DNA of 64,000 nt. Origin: Certhia americana. Lineage: Eukaryota; Chordata; Aves; Passeriformes; Certhiidae. The stretch lies in contig CM031858.1 of the NCBI GenBank assembly GCA_018697195.1, positions 110,174,944 to 110,238,943 on the forward strand. Direction: 5' to 3'. A program made the position numbers and the translations under genes. Positions 25,845-37,300 of the stretch are shown piece after piece (within the stretch, counting starts at the first letter, position 1; every line of letters starts with the position of its first letter). The notes under the pieces were generated by a model. That model made no database searches and was not told the origin of the DNA. It was given only the letters and a program-made list of their open reading frames with translations.

Positions 25845-25925
25845 CTGTGAGTGTGCATTACTGAAGCCCATGTGAGTAATGTGCACATGAAAGTGGTCCT
25901 GCTGAACTTGGTAGGTTTACTTAGC
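25845..25925. repeat. Possible old amniote palindromic repeat
   Basis: The block contains GTGCATTACTGAAG...GAGTAATGTGCAC and TGGTCCTGCTGAACTTGGTAGG. These resemble a degenerate short repeat seen in turtle and bird genomes, with 'catgtgagtaa' arms. The match is from memory and degraded; the family name is uncertain. Confidence 0.35.
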
Positions 25926-28900
25926 TATAGAAATACTTATGGCTGAATTTACCTGCAGGAGAGATGTCAAAGTCAGTAAGGACACTTTATTTTCCTTCCA
26001 AAATCAACTTCCAAAGATTCTGTGAGCTGAGCACAAAAACCATGTTAGCACACCGTGTTTGCTGCCAGGGGAATAATTTCTGTGTCCAAAGCATATATGA
26101 TAATTAGTATGCTAGTTTTGATATCCTTTTCTTCTTCCACAATTCAGTACTTCAAGAAATGCAAAAAACTTTGCTAGGCTTCTCTTTATGTGCAAGAACC
26201 TTCAGAAATCCTGTACTACCCTCTCTGAGCCTGCCTTTGTACCCCTTGGCTGGGTATGAGCCCTTCAGCTTGCATGTGCCTAGTGTAGGTCTTGCATGTG
26301 GTGTTTAAATCTTTAATAGTTAAGCAGTAAATTGTTCTCCAGACTGTTCAGTGTTGCTGGAAAATGGACACATTTTTACCTTTGATACTAAGATCTCAGT
26401 TCCAATGCTAAAAACTAGTCTTGTGCAAAAGGCCAGTACAAAGGTCTTACAAGTCAAGTTATTTGAGTCCTCCCTCAGCCCTGAAAATCATTGCTGATTG
26501 CTGTAGTTTGCAGTAGACAACAGGCTTTTGGCTGTCTCTCAGTAGAAAGGTGAGGTCTAAAAATAATCGAAGTTCAAGGGATACTAGAAAGCTCAAAGGT
26601 TATTTGCCATTATCTTTTCCAAATCTGTACCCATCTCCCCCTAAACAGACAGAGTCCATCCCCTTCTACTTTCTCTGAGTTAATTATAACTTGCACTGAG
26701 TAGTGTCATGGAGAGAGACATAAAAAGCAGCAACACTAATAGTACTCAAGGGGAATTTAGCAGCTCTACAGCAGAACAAAAATCTCCCAGAAAAGAGTTG
26801 TGGCAATAAATGAGCCAGTTTGATACCAGTCAAAGTCCACATGCAGATAGATTTATTTGCTCTATATTGGCCATGCTCTTCCAGTTTCATGAGATAGGGA
26901 TATTTCTGCAGGAAGGATTCCATGTTTAGTTTGAGAGGCAGCATGTCCCTGTAAAATGAAGCATTCACTGGCCACTGCACCAACACAGGGGCACTGGAGT
27001 TCGAATGAGCTTTTGCAAATCCCCAAGAGGGGAAGAAAAAAAAAGACTTGGCAACATCTTGAAAAGAAATATTTGAAATTACATTTCAGCACAGTTGAGG
27101 GAGAGTAGATGGGGGTGCCTTGCTGTCTCTGTGCCCTCTTGAGACAAATCAGAGACAGCCAGAAGCAACCACATTATGAGCAGAGCTGTGTGGGGGCTTC
27201 TCCAGCCTGGATGCTCCTGAGCTGTGTGCTTGATCTCAGATCAGGGGCAAAGGACAGCATGGAGGTGATGCAGGGAGCATTACAAAACAGACCTGTGGTG
27301 CCAGCATTTACCTACTTGCTTCTATTTTATCTGTTTGTGCTGGTTTAGATGTTAGGCAAATTCTCAAGGTCACTAGTACCTTACTCAAGTCAACAGCTAG
27401 AGGGGACAATATTAAGATACTCATAGCTGGAATCCCAACCAGCCCATCTACTTCCTTCCCTTTCATTACTACTGGTTTATCCAAAGTATCATATTCTTCC
27501 ACCTGAAATTCAGGTACTTCCTTCTCCTTCTCCTTCTCCTTCTCTTGTGACCTCTCTGTCTCTTCTCAGCAAGTAGTTATCAGGATTTTCATTAATGGTC
27601 TGAGCAACCTTTTGCTTTTCTAGCATATTCCCCCTTGTAGGAGGAAAATGGGCATTTGCATCAAGAGGGTCAACAAAGTAAAAGAGATATATCAGGAATT
27701 CATTGGGTTCATTTAACTATGTTTTGCTAAATTTTCTTTTGTGATGGCCAAATTCGTACTTGCAAAGTGTGCTGACAACCATGCTCTTTAGTAAAATGTG
27801 GACAGAATGAAGTCAGTGTTGTGGACACCATCCCATTTCAGAATCCATATCTCAGAGGCATCTTTTTCCTGTGGAATATCTTCACATAGTGGAGGGCTTG
27901 AACTTGTGCTGTGCAAGCATGCTCATGACTTGTATCAGACAAAACTGACAAAAGCAAAAAAGTGTTTCTGAATCTACACATAGCTGTCCCCAACAGCAGA
28001 ACAGCCTTTAAAATTTAATTCTTAAAGGTCTGAAAACAGAAGAATGATCTCTAATGTCTGGAATTTGTAGCTTGTAATTGTTTTTCCGACTGCCTGTTTT
28101 CGAGACATGCTGCCTATGCAGTGTAGTTGATGGGGGAGTGTTGTCTGTCTAAAGAAGTTGTGAACCTTTTCCTCTGACTAGGGCAAAGGCAGCAGAGAAC
28201 TTTGTGAAGCATGGATCTGTGGGGAGCCTGACTTCATTTGTACTTGTTTCTCTTCTTTGCAAAAAGATAAAGATTTTCTTATGGTACTTCTAGGCAATTT
28301 CTACAGCAGTGAAGACATCCAAATGGCTGCTCCAAGTCTTCCAGGCACTCCATAGATTTTTCTCCAGAGGGAAAAGACCAATAAAGTGCTGAAAACTCTG
28401 ATGGAGAGGAGAGAATGTAAGGACAAAAAAAATTCCTAAATGCTGATTAAACACAGAAGAGTAGAAGCATTTGCCATGATTTCCTGTCCCAGTGTTCAAG
28501 TCAAACTTTGTTGACTATCACTTGGTCTTTTTCTAAGGTTTATGAACAACAAACAGTCTTCCTGTGAATTACATTGAACAAGCACCAGATACAGAGCTCC
28601 CTTCCCCCATCACCTCTCTGCACTGTTTCAAAGACTTACTTAATGATTTACATTGTTCACAGAGTCACTCAAGCAGGCAAAGTGGAATTCCACCTGATCA
28701 GTAACATGGGGTAGTTCCCATCTGAGCTGGAGTGTGAGCTGTTTGTCAGCTCTCCTAAGCTATATGGGAACTGCCGAGGTGACTATAGATTATAAGGGCA
28801 AAAATCTGCTTTTATTTTTGCTATGGCATGAAAAAAAAAACCCATAGAGAATGTCATTAGGACAGGGGACAAAGTGAACGTATGCACATCAACACATTAT

Positions 28901-31900
28901 CCAGCCTCAATAGCACATGGTACATTGTCTCCATTATCAGACAAAAAAACCTCACAAGAGACAGAGATCAAAGGGTTAGCTTTTCAGTGATCTTGTCATG
29001 CGGCTTCTTAAATGATAATGTAAAGGTTTTAAAAAACATTTACCGTAATTTCTGCTAAGTGTCACAGCCTAGTGAACCATTAAAAGTGAAGCAGCTCACT
29101 GAACCGCACGGAAGTGAACAGATGGAATTCCACCCTCCCTCTGCTCCAGAGCCTCCTCGAACAATGCAAAGTCTTCTTTCAAATCTCCTCCTCTGAGCTC
29201 ATTACCCAGGGCAAATATGTGGCAGGTTCTACTGCCACAAAGGCTGGGGCTTGCTCTTCTTCGTGGCCAGGCTGTGCGGTAGAATTTTTCAAAAATTAAA
29301 GTAATAATTTAGTCTGGTTTCTGCACTTACGCAATCCTTTCTTTGTTCCTCGTTTATACGGATGCTTTGAGGAAAGGAGGGCATCCTGATTTGAGTTTTC
29401 CAGGGTCTCATGGATCACTGCCAGTTTTGTTTTCTCCAGACTTTATTTATAAACAAAGGTATCCATTTTCTTTGGGAACAGTTGTTTGCACCTCCATAGT
29501 TCTGAATTTTCCAAAGAGAGAAATGTAGCCATGCCGTTGCACTAACCTCCTCCTTTTACATCCTCCTCTCTGCTTCCCTGCCTAGGTGACAAGTAATTCT
29601 GCACAGGTATGCATGATCTTGCACTCTCCCTGCTAATTTTTAGAGTGCTTTATGGGCTCATGGAAATTTGGATCATTATCTCAGGGCTGAGATTTCCACT
29701 GAGTTTTGTGGGTTTTCTGAGCACAGTGTGAACCATCTCCTCGGGCCAGCTTACAGTAGAGGCTAGTAGGGGTCCTGCAAGCTCCAGTGAGGCATTTGAA
29801 TCAGTGGTGCAGCAGCTGCAGGGAGAGGAGGCTGTGGGGAGAGGTGGGGGATGCTCAATGCTTGATAGGTGCCAAAGGGCTTAGGGGGAGAGGATTCATG
29901 CAATAATCTCTTGTTCCACACCATGCCATCCTGCCTCTCCAAGGAGATGGGTGAAGGATATCACACAAAGGAATGATCTTTGCTCATATCTAGACACAGT
30001 TCACACCCCAACACAAAACTAAAAGGTCCCCATCAACTTGAGGACTTGGTAAGCTTAATTTGTGCTTGGTTCATTACTACAACATGTAACTGGACAAAAT
30101 CAACCACTTTTCATCTTTATCTTTGAAACAACATGGAGGCCAGAATTTGTAAGTGAAAGAAAAACCCCACAATTGAATTGGGTTTTTTTTTAGATTCTGA
30201 GTCTATGTGATAGGCATCAGTGCAGCAGAGGAAAAGTTACCATTTTGTCCTCAGCTTAAGCATGCTGTAAAATCAGAAGACTTGTCTTGGAGCTTGGGTG
30301 CTAGCCATGAGGCCTGCTTTGAAATTTGGAACATAATATGCACCTTGGCATCTTGAGCTCTCCACTTTGCAAGTTTGAACTGAAAGAGGTAATCCAGCCT
30401 TTCTGGATACTGGGTAAGGTTGGAGAGGAATTTCATGGTGTAGCTGGCTGGTGATGCGGGCTGAGATATACATGACTGTGGGGAAGGAAGAAGGAAGGGT
30501 CTGGTACCTCCTTCCCAGGGAGAAGCAGCAGGCTGTGCACAGCAGCAGAAGATGCTGCCAGCTGAACAACACATCCCTACAGGGGCACAAAGTGCTGCTT
30601 AGCCAGGCATGACCAGCCTGGGCTCTGCCTGGCCAGGCTCTCTTCTGACTGCAGCACACTCTCACCAAGGGCACCCTGTTTCTCCTCGGGAAGAGTCAAA
30701 GTACCTCCCTCAGCACATTCCCCTTTACCCACCACACAGCCTCCTGTTTTCCCATGCATCTGCTGTCTGTCCATCTCTCTGGCGGGTCTTTTATCAGACA
30801 ACAGTTTCCTGTTCCTTTCCAGAGCAACACTTAGCCATATGATGCTGACCATCCCACCACTAGCTGAGCAGAAGGAAAAGGGACCTCTCTGCTATGAGAA
30901 ACTGTGGTGTTCAGGAGAAGATCCCCTTTGCTCAGAAATGGCAGCCTAGATCATAGGTAAACTGGAAAGGGCTGAGTTGGTTTACTAGCAAAGGTTACAG
31001 CACCTGTCACCTGGATGCGGCTGCCATCAAGGAGAGGCACAGCACCTGGCTGCATCTCTGTGAAATGAGATGTGTGTGCTTGAACGACCTCTCTGACCAT
31101 TTAGCCATTTGGAGTAGTTTGTATGGATCAGGATATGCTTCTTCCTCTTGACTCTTCCATGTTGTCACGGCACGTGAGAATAGCCACTGTACTGCCAGAG
31201 TAGACTCTGTGCCAGTTCTTATGCATCCATTTTTAAGTGGTCTTGAGCACCACAAGAGTGGGATCTGACCCTTCTGTATGAAAGTAGTTTTCCTGGTTTC
31301 CCACTGCCAGTAACTTCCTTAAGGATGCACTCCCTGAATATCCTCAACTCATGTCCTCTCTCTGCCATAGCCACAGAAGCTACACTCAGAATGAAAGACT
31401 GAGCACTGGTCCCTTTATTTGTGGAAATAGATACAAATGAGTGCTCCATGTTTTGGTATCTTCTTTCTTTTTCTTCTTCTTCTTTGCCATTTACATTGCA
31501 TGCATACAGTTGAGCAACTTGGCTTCAGTCTTGATTGAAATATTTAATGGATATTATTCATTGTGGGTATTCTCTCGATGTTGTTCTCATTCATTTTAAA
31601 ACTGCCAAACCTTCCCATTTTTCAAGGATGCCTGGCCTTTTAAATAAGGAAAGCATTTTGATACCTTTATTACATTTTTTGAGGCCACATTGGCTTGTTT
31701 TTGCTATCATTTTGACTTTGATGTTAATAAACTGAATAGAAATAGCAGTCTCTCCATTTCTTAAATACTGCATGTTTTTCCATTATTGTCCACAAACAGT
31801 TGATTCCAATCAACTTGCTACAACTCATTCTGTCCTCAGAATTATTGTACTTTTATAACCATTCACAAATATTTTCAGAAGTGCTTCTAGTGTGATGATA

Positions 31901-32966
31901 TTATAACCTAGCCCTAAGGGTTTATTATCTTCCACATTATTCATTTCACCTAGTCACATTTCCTTGGACTAAGTCCAAAATAGCCCCTGGTCTTGTTGAT
32001 TGCTCCTCAAACCGAAAAAACTGTTTGGTACTGCACTCAGAAGCACGCATCCATCCTTAATGACTCCACTACTGCTATGCCCATCAATGTCAGTATAATT
32101 GAAATTCCACTGTAGTCTCTGCCTCTGCCTTTTTACAGCTTACCCCTTATCTATGTAAGTGTTTCCTGATCTACTACTTAGTTTTAACCACTTCTCACGT
32201 GCATGCCAGTTTTCTTTTTGGATTGTTTCATACCTTAAAGAGGTCCTTATTCATGCTTCAGGTTTGTCAATTGTTTGACAAGCTGTACGGGAAAGAAATA
32301 GCATTATAAGGAGCACTTTACCTATTTTTGGATTTCCCCTCAATGTGGGAATAGGGCATGTCTTAGAAAATTTGCCAACTATGGTTACTCAGGTGCAAAA
32401 CAAAGTGGTGAACATAAATAGAGGGAAAACACTTCCATATTTAAACCACATATATTCTTTCTGACAGGCGGTTATTCTTGGAAAATTCTGGTGGTAAAAT
32501 AAAGCAGAACATTTAGGATGCTTCAAATAATACAACCCTCCTCCTGGTGAGCAAACCATGAGGGGGCTTCCTGACCCTAGCAGTGTTGCAATGCCAGCAG
32601 AGAGAAACTACTCTTCCATTGCTTAAGCATACACTCAGCCTTTGAGAGCCTAATTTGGCTTTTTATATAAGCAGATCTTCCTTACACAGAATTTTGAGGT
32701 AGCTACCAGCCCTTTACACTGTAATTCTGAGAAAGAGAGAGCCTTTCCCCCCATTTATTAAAAAAAAGCAAGTTTTACTCTTACATGGCATGCTGAGATC
32801 TTGTATTATTGAGGTGGGTGAGTAGAATAGTTTACTTCCAAAACTGCATAATCTCACTGCTGGTATTGCTAAACTGTGTGCGATTTTAAATGGAGCCTGG
32901 TGCTGCTGAGACTCAGTGAAATGAAACCTTCACAGGTCTTAAGGTCCCCTGAGCATTTGCCTTAAT

Positions 32967-33000
32967 GGGGGTGGGGGTGGGGGTGTATGTGTCTAGGGGC
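32967..33000 (+). other. G-tract cluster, possible G-quadruplex
   Basis: Three runs of five G separated by single T (32967-32983) are followed by GGGG at 32996-32999, which satisfies a four-tract quadruplex pattern with one long loop. Nothing nearby suggests a function. Confidence 0.55.
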
Positions 33001-34021
33001 CTGCTGCTTGAAACAATTGAGGCTCACTGGTGAGGATGCAGGTAAAATAAATATCAAATGAAGCTTAAGAGCTTGAGGACCCTTGCTACGTGTTGCTGCC
33101 TGTGAGCAGAAAGACTCTGGTATATTACTAAGATGCCCAGCTGACTGCCTTCCTGACCTCCTAACACACCCAGCCTGCAGCCATGGGAGGAGCTCACCTG
33201 TGTTTCCGACCCTGCTTCCTCGAGGGGCTAAGTCTGCTGAGCCCCTCACTCAGTCCCTTCCATGGGGAGCCAGCAGTGTCTAGCAGGGCCAAGCTGACAC
33301 AGATAATGGCATTCCTTTTGTCCAGGCACCCCTGCTCTCACAGGGATGCTGCACCTGGCAGGTGTTTCCAGTGAGCAGCTCACACCAGGGTGCTGCCTTC
33401 TCACTAGCAGTGTCTCGGGAAGTTGTTAGTGAAAGGATTACAAGGTCTCTTCATTTTTCATGTGCCTGCCAGTGTAATATTGTGCCTAACCTCACATTTG
33501 GGCATCGCCTATTCTGCAGTGCATGTCTAGTGTTTATTTCAGTGTCTGTCAGAGACCCAGGGTTAAAACTATTGGAGGTCCAGATGACATCTGGCTTCTC
33601 AGCTCCTCCAGAATATTGGCTGCAGTGTTTATCAGTGCATTATTCATCAAAACTGATGATGCAAAGTACAACATGCTGTCTGCAGCTCAGCGTAAGAGTG
33701 GAAAGAAGTTGGCAGAAATGCCTAGTGTTCTGTGAGCAGCATGTAATCAATAGTCTGGGTGCTTGTTCACTTTATGTTGATGACTATTCCCTCTGGTACG
33801 TCTTTGTATATTTTTGGGTTCTCTGTATTACCAGCTGTGCGATTTTTCTCTCTCTTTTCTTGATACCAGCTTTGATAGAACAGAAGGGGCAACCTTTTGT
33901 GCAGTAGGTGTCAAATCAAATAAACTATTTGCACAAAGCCTGGAAATGAGAGAATGAGAGTCAGAGAAAAAAAAGATTTTGTTGAGATTTTCCATGACAG
34001 ACTGATATTTTTTCCCTCTTA

Positions 34022-34023
<2 letters not shown>

Positions 34024-34050
<27 letters not shown>
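34024..34050. repeat. Poly-T run, 27 bases
   Basis: An uninterrupted run of 27 T about 110 bases before the old palindromic repeats. Confidence 0.95.
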
Positions 34051-34052
<2 letters not shown>

Positions 34053-34163
34053 GGAAAAGGGGAGATATTAAATGTAGCCGAGTTTAAGACTGCTTTAACT
34101 GCCATTAAAATTTTGAATTGAATTCTGCTTTTCAGGTAAAAAAATGTAGCAAGACTACAGAGT

Positions 34164-34334
34164 CTTCAGTGAAGTTACTCCTATTTACACCAGTGTAACA
34201 GAGCAGAGTGTGAATGCTTATCTTTAATGCAAGAACTTGCAAAACAATAATCAGATTCTCAGCTGGGGTAAGTTGGCAAGTTTCCATTAAAGTCAATGGA
34301 CCTAGGCTGATTTACACCAGCTGACGATGTGCCC
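34164..34334. repeat. Pair of old palindromic amniote repeats
   Basis: Two related blocks lie close together. The first (34164-34210) reads GAAGTTACTCCTATTTACAC and continues CAGTGTAACAGAGCAGAGTG. The second (34250-34334) runs from TCAGATTCTCAGCTGGGGTA through AAAGTCAATGGACCTAGGCT to TTTACACCAGCTGACGATGT. The second is itself a long imperfect inverted repeat, CAGCTGG(T)GTAA...TTTACACCAGCTG, centred on TCCATTAAAGTCAATGGA. I recognise this 'gtcaatggag...tttacaccag' pattern as an old repeat common in turtles and other reptiles and present in birds; I am not sure of its formal name. Confidence 0.65.
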
Positions 34335-37300
34335 CGGTATCTGCTACACTATACACACCACATGCACACACAAGCCCCTGCTTATTTATTTTCCGTGTTA
34401 GACCTGCATGTAAATTTGGTGCAACAATAACCAAAGAACAATGGTAGGTGAGTCTTTAAAAAGCCATATCACAGATAAGAGCAGCATTATTCTTCTTACA
34501 AATCTATCCTTAACATGTCGGTATCAGTATTCAAAGTCTTACTACTCCTGTCCAGTGTAAAAAGGATTAAGAAGAGTGGAACTAAAAATGGTTGCTTCAC
34601 CTGTGGCCCAAATCAAAACAGCAATCTTCAAAATTCTGAAATGGAGACTCAGCACTAATTCTCCTAAGCAAAACATAAGGGAAGCAAAGCAAAACAAAAT
34701 CTTGCTATGTCATTTAATGGCCCTTCTTAGAAGGGCTGAATAATTTCTGTTTTCCAAAGGGAGCCGCAAGCTTGTTAACCAGCAGTATCAGTATGCACCA
34801 TAGTAGAGGGGGACTGCGACTCATCAGTTGTTTGCCATTTTCCCAAAGCCACACAAGGCTGGAACATGCACAAAACAGATACGACTGCTGCTAGATCTGA
34901 ACAGTGCTCAGTCCCAGAGCACCATTTAGTCAATATGAGGTGTTCTTCACATTTGAACAGGACTACTGATAAACAGTACGTGTTGTATGGTTGTCTAGGT
35001 AAGACAAGCTCAGATTAGAAAACATGGGAGTGTAAGTCAGCAGTTTATTTGCTCTTTCAACAGAGATCTTCCATTGTGCTTTGAAGACTGAGAAATGTGC
35101 CATAGTGTGATTAAGAAAAAAAAAAAGGAGAGAGAGGAACGATGAGTTGTACCTTGAGAAAGTTTGTCTACGTAATGTTACTGGAACTGAAGTTGAGATG
35201 TTGTTCATGAAGTTGTACAGACTCTATAGGTGCCCTCTGCAGCTCTTCTGTCACAGCCTGTGCTCTTCCTGCCTGAGACAGGGAAATAACTTCTGTTCTA
35301 TTGCCATAGCTACGCAACCTTACCAGAGGGCCTGTCTTGTACCTACTCTGTCTTAGGCATTTGGAGATATTTTTTTAGTAGCTGCAGAACCCCCAGTGTT
35401 GGGACCAGAGAAAACGATGGGCTGAGAAACACTCCCTCACTGAGAAGGAAGTGAAGATATTTTATATTTCTAAAGATTTGTAGTTTCAGGTCAAAAGACA
35501 AACTGTCCTTGAGGATGTGCAAGACTGAGGGAACGTGGGTTATGCTGGAGTTGGTATCTCTGCCTTGGCACTATTCCACATGCTTTCTGCAATATGTGGA
35601 GTATGTCCTGGAAGCATAATCTTTCCTAGAGGAGAGTTCTGATTAGCTCGTCAGACTGACCTGCTCATCTTATTTGTCTCAGTTCAGTAGGCATGCTGCT
35701 AAGCTCAGGCTTTTTGGATCTCTCTGAGTCATGGGGTGCTCTGGCACAGCAGATCTTCTAGGCTGGGAGTTAAAGAAGTGACAATGCTAGAGGCAAGTGA
35801 TTTTTGAGAACCACAGAGGAGAGGAGAAAATAAAAAGTGAAAGTGGGTCACCGCTGCTATACACTGGTGTTAGATTTGATTTTGATCACAGCCTGTTGCC
35901 AAATCATGGCACATTTAGCCTTGTCCCTCAGGGGACTGTGCTACCAGAAGATCTTGCTGTGGGCAAGAGGAAAGTAACAGTGTTATTGTGCTTACCCATA
36001 AAATATATAGCAAGGCATAATTTTATTGCAAGGACTGTTTTGCCTGGATGCAGACTGCAGGATTTGGACTGAAACAGTTAAAGAATTTGCTTGCAGTTGT
36101 GTAACAGGTCAGGAGTTGGGTCAAACCAAGGACCAAGAACACGTGATGTGGCTGTACGGTCCTGTAGTTGTTAAACCTCTTGTCACCCCCTGCTCCTGTA
36201 CTTTTCAGGCATTCAAAAGCTGAGCACACCTTCAACAAAATCAGACAACAGGAACCCATCACGAATGTTGCAGCCTGTAACTAATGGTGTATGTTTGTCT
36301 AGTTCTGTGGCTCTCTCCTCTCTGCAGTGTTCTCTGCCCTTCAGTGAACCCCTAGATCTGTGTGATGATACTCCTCTTCATACCCACTCCTCTTCCTTGC
36401 TAAGAACACATAAATGATAGAAATATTAAGAATAGAAACATCTGAAATAACTTTGCCTTTTTCCATGTTCAAAATATTTCTTATTCAAAATAAAAATGAA
36501 AATTTCCAAACTAGGGTGTTTTCTGGGGTGTAGGATTGTGTTGCTCCATTTCACACAGAAGAGAAATTCATTAAAAATTTTGGTTTAGCAAAGTGCTTTG
36601 CAAATGTTTTGCTTGGTAGACTGAGAGAACATGGGCAAATGGGTAACTTTGGGAGCATCTGGGTTCATACATTCAGAAAATAAAGTGGGAAAGCTAGTGA
36701 AGACCTCTGGGGTATTTTTTGTAGGAAGATATCAAGTCATGGAAGTAATATATTTCAGTGGAAACCTTTTCTGGTGTATGTTCTGGTCAGGTTTATTTCA
36801 ATATAGTTTTTTTCAGGGCTCTTCAGAGGAAGAAAGACTCCAGCTGACTGGTACCTTGTATGGCAGTGTTAAGTTGACTGGATAGCCACTCCAGCACAAT
36901 GTGGAGGGTCAAGATTTATTTTTATTCTCTTTTTGTGTGTGTCTTGAATAGCTCACCAGTGCAACACCTTATGCCTGGCATTGCTTTCCTATTCAGTGGG
37001 AAGCTGTATCTCCCTCATCATCACAGATGACCAAGGCTTCCCCACTCATCTCACTTCCCAGCATGGATGCCCTGGTGTGCACCGGTATGCCCTGCTGGGC
37101 TGCTGAGCCTGATTGATTGGTAGGAAGGGAAGATACCACACTGAAGCCTGCATGGACTATTTGCACCTCCCTGCAGCTGCACCATCCTCTCTGAAAGGTG
37201 CAAGTACTATTGCCGACTTCACTGAAGGCTTTACTTTGCAAGAGTACACATAGACCCTCAAATTACTGCAAATGTGCTCATAAAGACAACTGAAATATTT

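Larger units (their letters stand above)
20475..34023. other. Non-coding upstream flank
   Basis: No gene, RNA gene or complete mobile element is supported. Composition is AT-rich, especially 21400-22700, which looks like unique sequence without obvious repeats and could hold conserved non-coding elements. A possible old amniote repeat lies at 25845-25925, a short CCTTCT tract at about 27515-27545 and a G-run cluster at 32967-33000. Confidence 0.6.

Noticed and set aside
27341..27440. TGTGCTGGTTTAGATG resembling an avian LTR or repeat start
   Set aside because: Only the first bases resemble such elements; no LTR end, poly-A signal or target-site duplication follows.
33362..33907. 181-codon plus-strand open frame
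   Set aside because: No recognisable domain, no exon-like splice structure and ordinary base composition. One frame of this length is plausible by chance in 64 kb searched in six frames.
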